Below are positions 1-6,747 of a DNA stretch of 64,000 nucleotides, piece after piece; positions within the stretch are counted from its first letter, which is position 1; the number at the start of each line of letters is the position of its first letter. The translations under genes and the position numbers were made by a program. The notes beneath the pieces are model-generated. The model saw only the letters and a list, made by a program, of their open reading frames with translations, did not search any database and was not told the DNA's origin. Source of the stretch: Stercoripulliclostridium_A sp045577735 (GTDB lineage: Bacteria > Bacillota > Clostridia > Christensenellales > DTU072); NCBI GenBank assembly GCA_045577735.1, contig JAZNIY010000019.1, positions 186,001 through 250,000 on the forward strand, given 5' to 3'.

Positions 1-2
1 TA

Positions 3-221
3 ATACGAGATTTATGTACAAGTAAAAATAACAAGTTGAGAAAGCATTTGATTTATATAGTCAACCCATTGAATGGAATGGTTATGAATATTTATGACCA
101 TAGAGGAATGGATGTGGTTTATGATAGTGTTGATAAAATGAAAGAGCATTATGTTAAGTATTATAACTGGATAAGTGAGTATGATAGAGAGGATATAGAA
201 TTGATTTTTAAAAATTCATAA
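3..221 (+). CDS. C-terminal end of a DUF3885-like protein (5' truncated by window edge)
   Basis: The frame is open from base 3 to a TAA at 219-221, so the gene begins outside the window; a TTG at 36 is only an internal codon candidate and has no ribosome binding site. The readable part contains 'NIYDHRGMDVV' followed by 'YNWISEYDREDIE', which matches the C-terminal pattern I know from DUF3885 proteins (an Asp-Arg-Gly segment, then an Asn-Trp-Ile...Tyr-Asp-Arg segment). DUF3885 genes have no settled biochemical function. The gene lies directly upstream of Rhs toxin debris, so an immunity role is possible, but that is inference from position only. Confidence 0.55.
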   Translation: MRDLCTSKNNKLRKHLIYIVNPLNGMVMNIYDHRGMDVVYDSVDKMKEHYVKYYNWISEYDREDIELIFKNS

Positions 222-228
222 ATGATTT

Positions 229-830
229 CAAACTTGGCTAATAGGCTTTGAGCTTAACGGCGTATCGTAGTACTACGCAAGCAATCTATTAGGTGACGTG
301 ATAGGGGTTATTGACACAAGTGGTAACCTTGTAGTACAATATGCCTACGATAGTTGGGGCAAAGTATTGTCCACAACTGGCAGTAAGGCAAATACTGTAG
401 GCACCTTGAATCCCATTAGATACCGTGGTTATTATTATGACGTATAAACCGGTCTATATTACCTACAAAAGCGAATAACGATAATTATACTGTTTATCAA
501 TTGCGTGATACAACTACTGCAGAAATTGTTTATGTGGGGCGCACAAAAAATCCCGAAGCGAGAGAACGCGCCCATTCATCAAGATATCCAAATGCTGTTT
601 TTGAAACGGTTGCATCTAATTTAAGTTATAATGAAGCACGGGGGTTAGAATAAATAGGAAAGCTCCAATATAATACATTATCTTTTAAAAATAAGACTGG
701 TCTAAATAGAATAAATGGAATTAGTCCGAAAAATCCCAAAATAGATATTTATATGTCAGCTGGTGCGCAGTTGGCACACTATTTTTACAATCAAGTTTCA
801 AATGAAGTTTTAAACTGGCGAGGTGTTTAA
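229..830 (+). pseudogene. Rhs/YD-repeat C-terminus with GIY-YIG nuclease toxin tail, broken
   Basis: From 238 the frame reads a typical Rhs core end: 'LIGFELNGVS', 'GDVIGVIDTSGN', 'YAYDSWGKVLSTTGS', 'NPIRYRGYYYD' and 'TGLYYLQ'. It has in-frame stops at 268 (TAG, where sister copies have a Tyr codon) and 445 (TAA, where Rhs proteins have Glu). A frameshift near 470 leads into a second frame, 474-830, reading 'YTVYQLRD', 'IVYVGRTKNPEARERAH' and 'LSYNEARGLE', then TAA at 651 where the family has Gln, and on to a final TAA at 828-830. The second part matches GIY-YIG (URI-type) nuclease domains found as tails of polymorphic toxins. At least four lesions make it a pseudogene. It ends directly before the ATG of the next gene, as toxin genes do before their immunity genes. 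Confidence 0.8.
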
Positions 831-1616
831 ATGATTAATCAAGAGCTAATAAACGATATTATTTATATATTTGAAAAAAAGAAAACGGGACAAAAAGATA
901 ATAGTGTGATTATGGAGGAAATATTACTAGAATACAAAGAGGCTTTAGAAGATGAAGACGATAGAAATTCAATTTATATAGGTATTGCTTTAGCACAAAA
1001 AAAACAAGGGTGCCTTGATTTGTTATTTAAAAGCAAAATACTTGAAATATTGTATAGAAACGTTCAAGAAGACACATTACTAAAAGAGGAGAAGAAAGTT
1101 TGTAAAAATATAATAAAACTTTTGGAAAAAGCCCCCCCTTTTTATGCACATAGTAAGGCTCAAAAGTCTGAGCGTTGTCCTTGGGAGAATGGTGATGTTT
1201 TTGCATATAGATTCATAGAGATGGATAGTGGTGAGGTGTGTTATGCATATTTTGTGAAAAGTGAAAGTGTTTATTGGGATGACGATAGTGTCTTTCCTTT
1301 GGTATATTTTTATAATTTAATATCAAAAAAATTAATTAAAGATATTAATTACCTTAATAAATATAATTACATGGTGCAGGGTTATGTTCCATCGGCATAT
1401 ATTAATCATCCCGAACTACCACGAATGTATCGGTTATTAATAGAGATGAGTAAAAGAGATTATAATTCAAAAAAAATCATCTATCTAGGAAAAATCGATG
1501 AGTCTTTTTTGAAAAGGGACGAGAACAAAAACCGGTTTTTTAGAAAATTTTCTAAGTTGCCTAAATATATTGGAAAGCATGTAAAGGATTGGTCTGTTCC
1601 GTGTTTGCCAGTCTAA
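831..1616 (+). CDS. Putative immunity protein of the decayed GIY-YIG Rhs toxin
   Basis: This 261-residue protein has no signal peptide or membrane segment and is probably cytosolic. It begins on the base after the toxin remnant's stop codon, the usual layout of a toxin-immunity pair. The N-terminal half is helical and charged; the middle contains 'CPWENGDVFAYRF' followed by 'YAYFVKSESVYWDDD', which resembles the start of Imm26-like immunity domains (Trp-x-x-Gly-Asp-Val-Phe-Ala), though I cannot confirm the family. There is no strong ribosome binding site (GGCGAGGTG lies inside the toxin tail), consistent with translational coupling to the former toxin gene. The reading frame is intact although the toxin is dead, as expected if protection from neighbours' toxin is still useful. 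Function is inferred from position and one motif. Confidence 0.6.
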   Translation: MINQELINDIIYIFEKKKTGQKDNSVIMEEILLEYKEALEDEDDRNSIYIGIALAQKKQGCLDLLFKSKILEILYRNVQEDTLLKEEKKVCKNIIKLLEKAPPFYAHSKAQKSERCPWENGDVFAYRFIEMDSGEVCYAYFVKSESVYWDDDSVFPLVYFYNLISKKLIKDINYLNKYNYMVQGYVPSAYINHPELPRMYRLLIEMSKRDYNSKKIIYLGKIDESFLKRDENKNRFFRKFSKLPKYIGKHVKDWSVPCLPV

Positions 1617-1870
1617 ATGCTTATCTCAATATTTGAGCTTGACGGCGTGTCATATTACTACGTAAGAAATCTATTAGGTGACGTAACAAGGGTTATTGAC
1701 ACAAGTGGTAGCCTTGTAGCACAATATACCTATGATAGTTGGGGCAAAGTATTGTTCACAACTGGCAGTATGGTCAAGGAGCAGAACAAATAGGGATGCA
1801 ATACTATTATGGGTTAAAAAACAAATCTTTAATAAATATTATCTACGAGACTTTTGTTTACTACGTGTAG
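1617..1870 (+). pseudogene. Rhs C-terminal fragment plus short toxin-tail remnant
   Basis: A frame open from 1617 to the TAG at 1791-1793 reads 'FELDGVSYYYVRNLLGDV', 'VIDTSGSLVAQYTYDSWGK' and 'TTGS', a near-copy of the Rhs stretch at 247-385. After a frameshift, the frame starting at 1769 reads 'YGQGAEQIGMQYYYGLKN' and ends with TAG at 1868-1870, 15 bases before the next gene. The tail is too short to classify. It is the second Rhs-plus-tail relic in the chain, ahead of a lipoprotein gene in the immunity position. Confidence 0.7.
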
Positions 1871-1885
1871 AAGGGAGGAAAGAAT

Positions 1886-2671
1886 ATGAGATATAAGTTA
1901 TTAATTATGTCACTTGTAATAGTTTTGGTCCTAATAGGATTATCTGCTTGTACTCCTGCACAATATGGGTGGAGTGTAACGTATGATGCCGAGGGGCGAT
2001 TGCTTATTTTAAATACAGTATTGTTTTCGACAAGTGATAATTTCAATTTTGGATATCAATGGGATTATGAAACAGATGAATTTGGAAGAGATATAACAAT
2101 ATGGCATATTGAATATAATCTTCAAGAGTGCTTGATTATGTTGGTGATTCAAAGGATTGAAGATGACGCAATGTATTTTTATGATAATGTCAATTTTATT
2201 ATAAAACCAATAGAGGCAAAGAAATATTATATGTTTTGCTCACAGGAAGATTACGAAGAGTTTTTTACAGAAGGTGAAATTGCAAAACTCAAATTAAATA
2301 ATGATTGGGGAAAGGAAATTAATAATGATAAATTAACTAAATTACATTATTCGAGTGGTGGTAATGTGTATTTATTCCATCAAAATCAAGCACCTATTTC
2401 AAATAAAAAGTTTACAGAAGAAATAGGAAATATGATTGAGGGAGATTATAGTTATTATTATTGCTCAACTGACACTAATGGTAAAACTTTATGGTATATA
2501 GATAACTTTGAATATATTAACGGAGAGGCTATTCAAGAAAATTATGTAGCTTTATTTGAAGAAGATGGTGAGTTGTTTAATCAGGCTAGTATAATGAAAA
2601 TCAAAGACATTTGGAATTATAGTGAACAACTAGCCGAATTTAAGGAGCGAAATGGTTGGAATAAGCCGTAA
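1886..2671 (+). CDS. Lipoprotein, possible immunity protein (paralogue of 2945-3736)
   Basis: This 261-residue protein has a lipoprotein signal: a hydrophobic segment of residues 5-19 and the lipobox LSAC with Cys22, so it should be anchored on the outer face of the membrane. GGGAGG at 1872-1877 sets the start. It shares a mid-region pattern ('NNDWGKEIN' against 'KNDWGEPLN') and an almost identical C-terminus ('IWNYSEQLAEFKERNGWN') with the gene at 2945-3736, so the two are paralogues from a local duplication. I recognise no named domain. It follows an Rhs/toxin-tail relic, and membrane-anchored immunity proteins are known for toxins acting outside the cytoplasm, so an immunity role is a reasonable guess. 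Asn-Val and Tyr-Val pairs are written NAT-GTN, unlike most of the core genes to the right. Confidence 0.6.
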   Translation: MRYKLLIMSLVIVLVLIGLSACTPAQYGWSVTYDAEGRLLILNTVLFSTSDNFNFGYQWDYETDEFGRDITIWHIEYNLQECLIMLVIQRIEDDAMYFYDNVNFIIKPIEAKKYYMFCSQEDYEEFFTEGEIAKLKLNNDWGKEINNDKLTKLHYSSGGNVYLFHQNQAPISNKKFTEEIGNMIEGDYSYYYCSTDTNGKTLWYIDNFEYINGEAIQENYVALFEEDGELFNQASIMKIKDIWNYSEQLAEFKERNGWNKP

Positions 2672-2718
2672 AATATAACAGTATAAAGGAAAACTATATC
2701 GCTAAAAGAGTAGCGTAG

Positions 2719-2940
2719 CCGATATTTGGTTCTATTACGACAATGCTGGAGCGATAGAGGGCATAAAGTACAATGGAACTAATTACTTCTACTTAACAAA
2801 CCGACAAATTATATTATTCTTTACCATAGGAGAGAACAGCTGACTATTATGGTGGTGTGAATCGTTTTGGTGGGTACTTGTATGGGAGCTTAGGAGTTTC
2901 AAACATTTATCTAGAAATAATAGATGGTCCTTGGAGGTAA
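2719..2940 (+). pseudogene. YD-repeat fragment and toxin-tail remnant
   Basis: The frame from 2719 reads 'IWFYYDNAGAIEGIKYNG' and 'TNYFYLTN', an earlier part of an Rhs core than the other copies. It then runs out of register. From 2839 another frame reads 'DYYGGVNRFGGYLYGSLGVS' and closes with 'DGPWR' and a TAA at 2938-2940. The GGAGG inside this tail (2932-2936) serves as the ribosome binding site of the following lipoprotein gene. It is a third relic of an Rhs core joined to a different toxin tip. Confidence 0.6.
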
Positions 2941-2944
2941 TTAT

Positions 2945-3736
2945 ATGAATAAAATATTGGGCAAAAATGCATTAGCCGTTTTACTTATAATTTTTTTGTG
3001 TTGTGTTACTTTTAGTGTTGGTGCTTGTGACCCTACCTTTTCGGAATATTCTGGTGAATATAAAGAGTTGTATTCTGCTGCTACACAGTCGATTTTGGGC
3101 GTTTGGAGCGATACTTCAGATGAAATTTTTGTATTAGAGAAAGATGAATATGGTAGAGTTCTATATTGTTGTTGCGCAGAACAGGGCATTTGGGTCAATG
3201 GTGTAATATCCTTACTTATAGCGCAAAAATATGATAATAATTATACATATGTATATTCAGATAAAAACTATATAGTGAAACCAGTGGTAGAAAGGCAAAC
3301 TTTAACTCAAGAAATAATATATTTGAATTTTGAAATAGATGAAATTAATTCATTAAAGAGCAAAAACGATTGGGGAGAGCCACTTAATTTTGAAAAAATG
3401 TCGAAGATTAAGCATGTGTTTGATAAAACAGAAGATTTTGCCGAATATATTGAAACACGTAAAAATATTAAGCAAGCAGCTCGAGTGGTCAATAAAGATT
3501 TTTCTATGGGTAACACAATCTTATTAACAATAGATAATTGCTATAAAAGAATCTATTTTATGAGAGTGTTTGAAGAAAGGGCAGAAGAGAGTGGAGAGAA
3601 TGGTTATACAGATAGTTATGTGTTTATGTTTGATGATAATGATAGTATTGTAGGCTATCAAAAGATATATGACATTTGGAACTATAGTGAGCAACTTGCC
3701 GAATTCAAGGAAAAATATGGTTGGAATATGGTATAA
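2945..3736 (+). CDS. Lipoprotein, possible immunity protein (paralogue of 1886-2671)
   Basis: The 263-residue product has a positively charged N-terminus, a hydrophobic stretch and the lipobox VGAC with Cys28. I chose the ATG at 2945 because GGAGGT at 2932-2937 is correctly spaced for it and the signal peptide then starts MNKILGKN; an in-frame ATG at 2924 lies upstream of that site and would be an unlikely start. It is related to the protein at 1886-2671 over its middle and C-terminus. It follows a YD-repeat/toxin-tail relic. No catalytic motif is visible. A surface-anchored immunity function is inferred from position and is not proven. Confidence 0.6.
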   Translation: MNKILGKNALAVLLIIFLCCVTFSVGACDPTFSEYSGEYKELYSAATQSILGVWSDTSDEIFVLEKDEYGRVLYCCCAEQGIWVNGVISLLIAQKYDNNYTYVYSDKNYIVKPVVERQTLTQEIIYLNFEIDEINSLKSKNDWGEPLNFEKMSKIKHVFDKTEDFAEYIETRKNIKQAARVVNKDFSMGNTILLTIDNCYKRIYFMRVFEERAEESGENGYTDSYVFMFDDNDSIVGYQKIYDIWNYSEQLAEFKEKYGWNMV

Positions 3737-3743
3737 AGTTTAA

Positions 3744-3893
3744 AATAGGTTTAACATAAGTTATCTATACGCTCAAACTGGACTAATAGGCTTTGAGCTT
3801 GACGGCGTATCGTATTACTACGTAAGAAATCTATTAGATGACGTAACAGGGGTTATCGACACAAGTGGTAACGTTGAGGTAATATATAAATGA
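3744..3893 (+). pseudogene. Rhs C-terminal fragment, overlapping the next gene's start
   Basis: The frame from 3744 reads 'AQTGLIGFELDGVSYYYVRN', 'LLDDVTGVIDTSGN', then 'VEVIYK' and a TGA at 3891-3893. It is the third copy of the repeated Rhs segment (compare 247-385 and 1632-1771). Here the Rhs core is cut after 'TSGN' and runs straight into the ATG at 3890, giving an ATGA stop/start overlap. No toxin tail remains between them. Confidence 0.7.
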
Positions 3894-4546
3894 AAAAATA
3901 CATACTTAGCAGTTCATTAACAACCGATTTAACATATGCAGACGTGCGTCCTAAAGAGCCATATATTCTTAAGGATGAACAATGTCAACATTGTCCTAAT
4001 TGTGGTTCTTTGAGTTATGGATTAAAATGGGTTGCTCCGTACAGTGTAACGTTTAATAAGAAAAAAATAGGGGACATCTCGTTATGGAGTCCGTTAATTG
4101 TTTCGCAAAAATTTAAGGATGTTTATGAGCAAAATAATCTTACAGGAATTAATAAGTTTAACTTAGTTGAACAAGCGACGAGTCGTGGAAAAGAAATAGA
4201 TTTAAAGCTCTATGTGGTTGAATTGGAACGAACAAACAGCTATGTCAATTATAGTAGGACAAAAATAAAAGGTGGCGTGACTGATACAAAAAAATGTACA
4301 TACTGTAATCCTATTAAAAGAGAAAGGGAATACGTAAATGGGATTTATTTTGATAGAGAATTCAAATTTGATATTTTCTATACCTATGATTGGGGAAATC
4401 AAATATTTTTGTCAGAAAAGTTTGTAAAAATTATGTTAGCTAATGGTATTACCAATCTTAAATCAAATATAGAAGAGTGTGAAAAATATATATTCCCGAA
4501 ATGGCCACAAGAAGATTACGAAGAAGCAATAAAATTAAGAAAATAA
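3890..4546 (+). CDS. Cytosolic protein with two CxxC pairs, possible immunity protein
   Basis: This 218-residue protein carries 'CQHCPNCGS' near residue 32 and 'CTYCNP' near residue 139, four or five cysteines that could bind one zinc ion. The layout recalls the double-CxxCG (Gmx_para_CXXCG, Myxococcus) family, some members of which sit beside polymorphic toxins; the match is by eye and tentative. There is no signal peptide or membrane segment. GAGGT at 3876-3880 is the ribosome binding site, and the start overlaps the stop of an Rhs fragment. It is the last gene of the accessory stretch. Its NAT-GTN usage is mixed, with one GAC-GTG and one TAC-GTA. Confidence 0.55.
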   Translation: MKKYILSSSLTTDLTYADVRPKEPYILKDEQCQHCPNCGSLSYGLKWVAPYSVTFNKKKIGDISLWSPLIVSQKFKDVYEQNNLTGINKFNLVEQATSRGKEIDLKLYVVELERTNSYVNYSRTKIKGGVTDTKKCTYCNPIKREREYVNGIYFDREFKFDIFYTYDWGNQIFLSEKFVKIMLANGITNLKSNIEECEKYIFPKWPQEDYEEAIKLRK

Positions 4547-4651
4547 GCAATTATTTAAAGGATTGGGGGCTTTTGTTAGGCGAAAAAGCTTATTATGTTT
4601 AAATAAAATAAAAACCATTGTGGATAACTTCAAAAATTTTAATTAAATTAC

Positions 4652-4679
4652 TTTACATATCGCGCGCGTGTGTTAAAAT
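4652..4679 (+). promoter_or_regulatory. SigA-type promoter, possibly giving a leaderless transcript
   Basis: TTTACA (4652-4657), a 16-base spacer containing an alternating CGCGCGCG tract, and TAAAAT (4674-4679). Transcription would start near 4686, the A of the ATG of the next gene, and no Shine-Dalgarno sequence precedes that ATG. Confidence 0.5.
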
Positions 4680-4685
4680 TTAACT

Positions 4686-5660
4686 ATGGCAAGCGGTAAA
4701 TTAACAGGACAAAACTTAAGAGAGAACGTTTTGAACCTTCTAGGCAGAAGAAGAAAAGAGGTTTTAGTCGGCGCCAATCTTGGTGGTGATTGTGCTTCTT
4801 TGCTTGGAGAAGGTTCCTTTGTAGTTCATACCGATCCAATAACTGGAGCAACCCAAGAAATTGGATCTCTTGCTGTTAAAGTAGTCCTTAATGACGTTGC
4901 TGCCGGATTTGGTGAGCCAATTGCACTGTTATTAACGCTACTTTTACCTGAATCCATGGATGAATGCGACGTTAAACGCATTATGCTAGATGCTGAAAAT
5001 GAGGCAAAAAAATGGAATGCCGAAATAATTGGTGGTCATACAGAGTTTACCGATGCCGTTAATCGTCCCATTGTAAATGCGGTTGGAATAGGAAAAAGAG
5101 ATGAATCTTTTTCCCCATACGTGCCACAAATTGGGGATGAGATTATAGTTACGAAAAATATCGCATTAGAGGGCTCTTTCATTTTGGCTGAGCAATATGC
5201 TCATAAGTTGAACTTGACCAAATCCGATTTGGTAGAATTAAAGGAATATACCGAAAAAACCTCTGTTATGTTGGAGGCAAAGTTGGTTAGAGAGAGTGGC
5301 TTTGGCGCAATTATGCACGACGTTACCGAAGGTGGAATACTGGGAGCGTTAGCAGAAATTTGTGATATTTCAAACGTTGGTTTGGAAGTAGATTTAAAGA
5401 GTATTCCGGTATCTAAATTAACACAAGACATTTGCCACAAATTAAACGTTAATCCCTATAAACTTATTTCTAGTGGAAGCATGATAATTATTTCTAAGAA
5501 TGCAACGGCAATTAAAGAAATATTGGAAAACGCTAGTATAAAGGCAACGATAATAGGCAAAGTAACGGAAGGAAAAAACCTCTACGTTATTGATTCTAAT
5601 GGAGTAAAAAACAAAACCCTTGCGGAGCGCGACGAGATGTACCGCAAAATTGGAGAATAA
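4686..5660 (+). CDS. AIR synthase-family (PurM/HypE-like) protein
   Basis: The protein has 324 residues, the usual size of a single PurM/HypE/ThiL-fold unit, in which an N-terminal ATP-binding half is followed by a C-terminal half. The N-terminal 'GGDCASLLG' and 'VVHTDPITGA' resemble the metal-ATP site of the family, followed by 'LNDVAAGFGEP' and, in the linker, 'IIGGHTEFTD'; the C-terminal half has 'MHDVTEGGILGALAEICD'. It looks most like HypE-related AIR synthase proteins of Clostridia, but no hydrogenase maturation genes are near and the C-terminal Pro-Arg-Ile-Cys tail of true HypE is absent, so the substrate is unknown. It starts the housekeeping run and its stop lies just before yicC. 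No ribosome binding site is visible; see the promoter entry. Confidence 0.75.
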   Translation: MASGKLTGQNLRENVLNLLGRRRKEVLVGANLGGDCASLLGEGSFVVHTDPITGATQEIGSLAVKVVLNDVAAGFGEPIALLLTLLLPESMDECDVKRIMLDAENEAKKWNAEIIGGHTEFTDAVNRPIVNAVGIGKRDESFSPYVPQIGDEIIVTKNIALEGSFILAEQYAHKLNLTKSDLVELKEYTEKTSVMLEAKLVRESGFGAIMHDVTEGGILGALAEICDISNVGLEVDLKSIPVSKLTQDICHKLNVNPYKLISSGSMIIISKNATAIKEILENASIKATIIGKVTEGKNLYVIDSNGVKNKTLAERDEMYRKIGE

Positions 5661-5661
5661 T

Positions 5662-6531
5662 ATGTATAGTATGACGGGTTACGGCAAAGGCGTTGCCGAA
5701 AAAGACCAAAGAAAAATCACTATTGAAATTAAAACGGTAAACCATAGGTTTTCAGATTTCACTTTCAAAATGCCAAGAAACTTCCAATTTGTGGAAACAA
5801 CTTTGCGTAACCTATTAAACGCAAAAATTAAGCGTGGTCATGCCGACGTTTATCTAACTTATGAAGATTCAAGGGTGGTTTCAACCGTTGCCCTTAACGT
5901 TGCTTTAGCAGAAGGTTACAAACAAATAGGGGAAGATTTAGCTAATCTCGGTTATCAAAATAATTTGAGCGTAGAGTCTTTAATTCGTATTCCCGATATG
6001 GTAAAGACCACGGCACTTGAAGAAGACGAAGAATTGCTTGCTACTCTTGTGAAAGAGGCAACCGAAATAGCATTAGACAACCTTCTTGAAATGCGTAAGA
6101 ATGAAGGTGAAAGATTGGTTAAAGATATTCAACTTAAACTTGCAGATATCGCAGTTGCCGTTGAAGAAATTGCTTCTCGCGTGCCTGAGGTCGCAGTAGA
6201 ATATCGTGAAAAGCTAACTGCACGCGTAAAAGAAGCGCTATCTCAAACGGAAATCGACGAAGGAAGAATAGCTTTGGAAGTAGCCGTATTTATTGACAGA
6301 GCAAACGTTGACGAAGAAATTACTCGTTTGCGTGGTCACCTTGCGCACTATCAAGACATATTCCGTGAAGGTGGAGCCGTTGGCAAAAAACTTGATTTCT
6401 TAACTCAAGAGGCTAATCGTGAAACCAATACTATCGGTTCAAAATGCAACGATATGTACATAACAAAACGCGTACTTTTCCTCAAAAATCAAATAGAAAT
6501 GATACGCGAACAAATACAAAATCTAGAATAA
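5662..6531 (+). CDS. yicC: YicC/YloC family endoribonuclease
   Basis: This 289-residue protein begins MYSMTGYGKG, the hallmark N-terminus of the family, and ends with 'DFLTQEANRETNTIGSK' and 'NQIEMIREQIQNLE', the conserved DUF1732 tail. Family members are endoribonucleases acting in RNA decay. The start at 5662 is chosen because GGAG at 5652-5655 fits it and it gives the conserved N-terminus; an in-frame ATG at 5620 would add 14 unrelated residues. In most Firmicutes remA and gmk stand between this gene and rpoZ; both are absent here. Confidence 0.92.
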   Translation: MYSMTGYGKGVAEKDQRKITIEIKTVNHRFSDFTFKMPRNFQFVETTLRNLLNAKIKRGHADVYLTYEDSRVVSTVALNVALAEGYKQIGEDLANLGYQNNLSVESLIRIPDMVKTTALEEDEELLATLVKEATEIALDNLLEMRKNEGERLVKDIQLKLADIAVAVEEIASRVPEVAVEYREKLTARVKEALSQTEIDEGRIALEVAVFIDRANVDEEITRLRGHLAHYQDIFREGGAVGKKLDFLTQEANRETNTIGSKCNDMYITKRVLFLKNQIEMIREQIQNLE

Positions 6532-6552
6532 TCTAAAAAGGAGAATATAATT

Positions 6553-6747
6553 ATGATTGAACCTCCCATTGACAAACTTATCAAAAAGGCACCTTGCCGT
6601 TACGCTCTTGTACTCGGCATTACTAAGCGCGCAAAGGATTTGCAAGATATGGAAAGCAACGAGCTTGAAGAATCTAACATGAAAGCAGTTTCTTATGCAG
6701 CTAAGGAAATCTACGAAGACAAAATTAAGATTATCGTAAACAAGTAA
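6553..6747 (+). CDS. rpoZ: RNA polymerase omega subunit
   Basis: A 64-residue protein with 'EPPIDKLIKKAPCRYALVLG' and 'ITKRAKDLQDM', the conserved omega core that chaperones the beta-prime subunit. AAGGAG at 6538-6543 precedes the ATG by nine bases. The last base of its stop is the first base of the coaBC start (TAATG), so the two are translationally coupled. Small omega proteins of 60-80 residues are normal in Firmicutes. Confidence 0.9.
   Translation: MIEPPIDKLIKKAPCRYALVLGITKRAKDLQDMESNELEESNMKAVSYAAKEIYEDKIKIIVNK

Noticed and set aside
247..3872. Three direct repeats that could suggest a CRISPR array or insertion-sequence ends
   Set aside because: The repeats are over 80 bases long, more than a kilobase apart and code for the same Rhs segment; there are no spacers, terminal inverted repeats or transposase.
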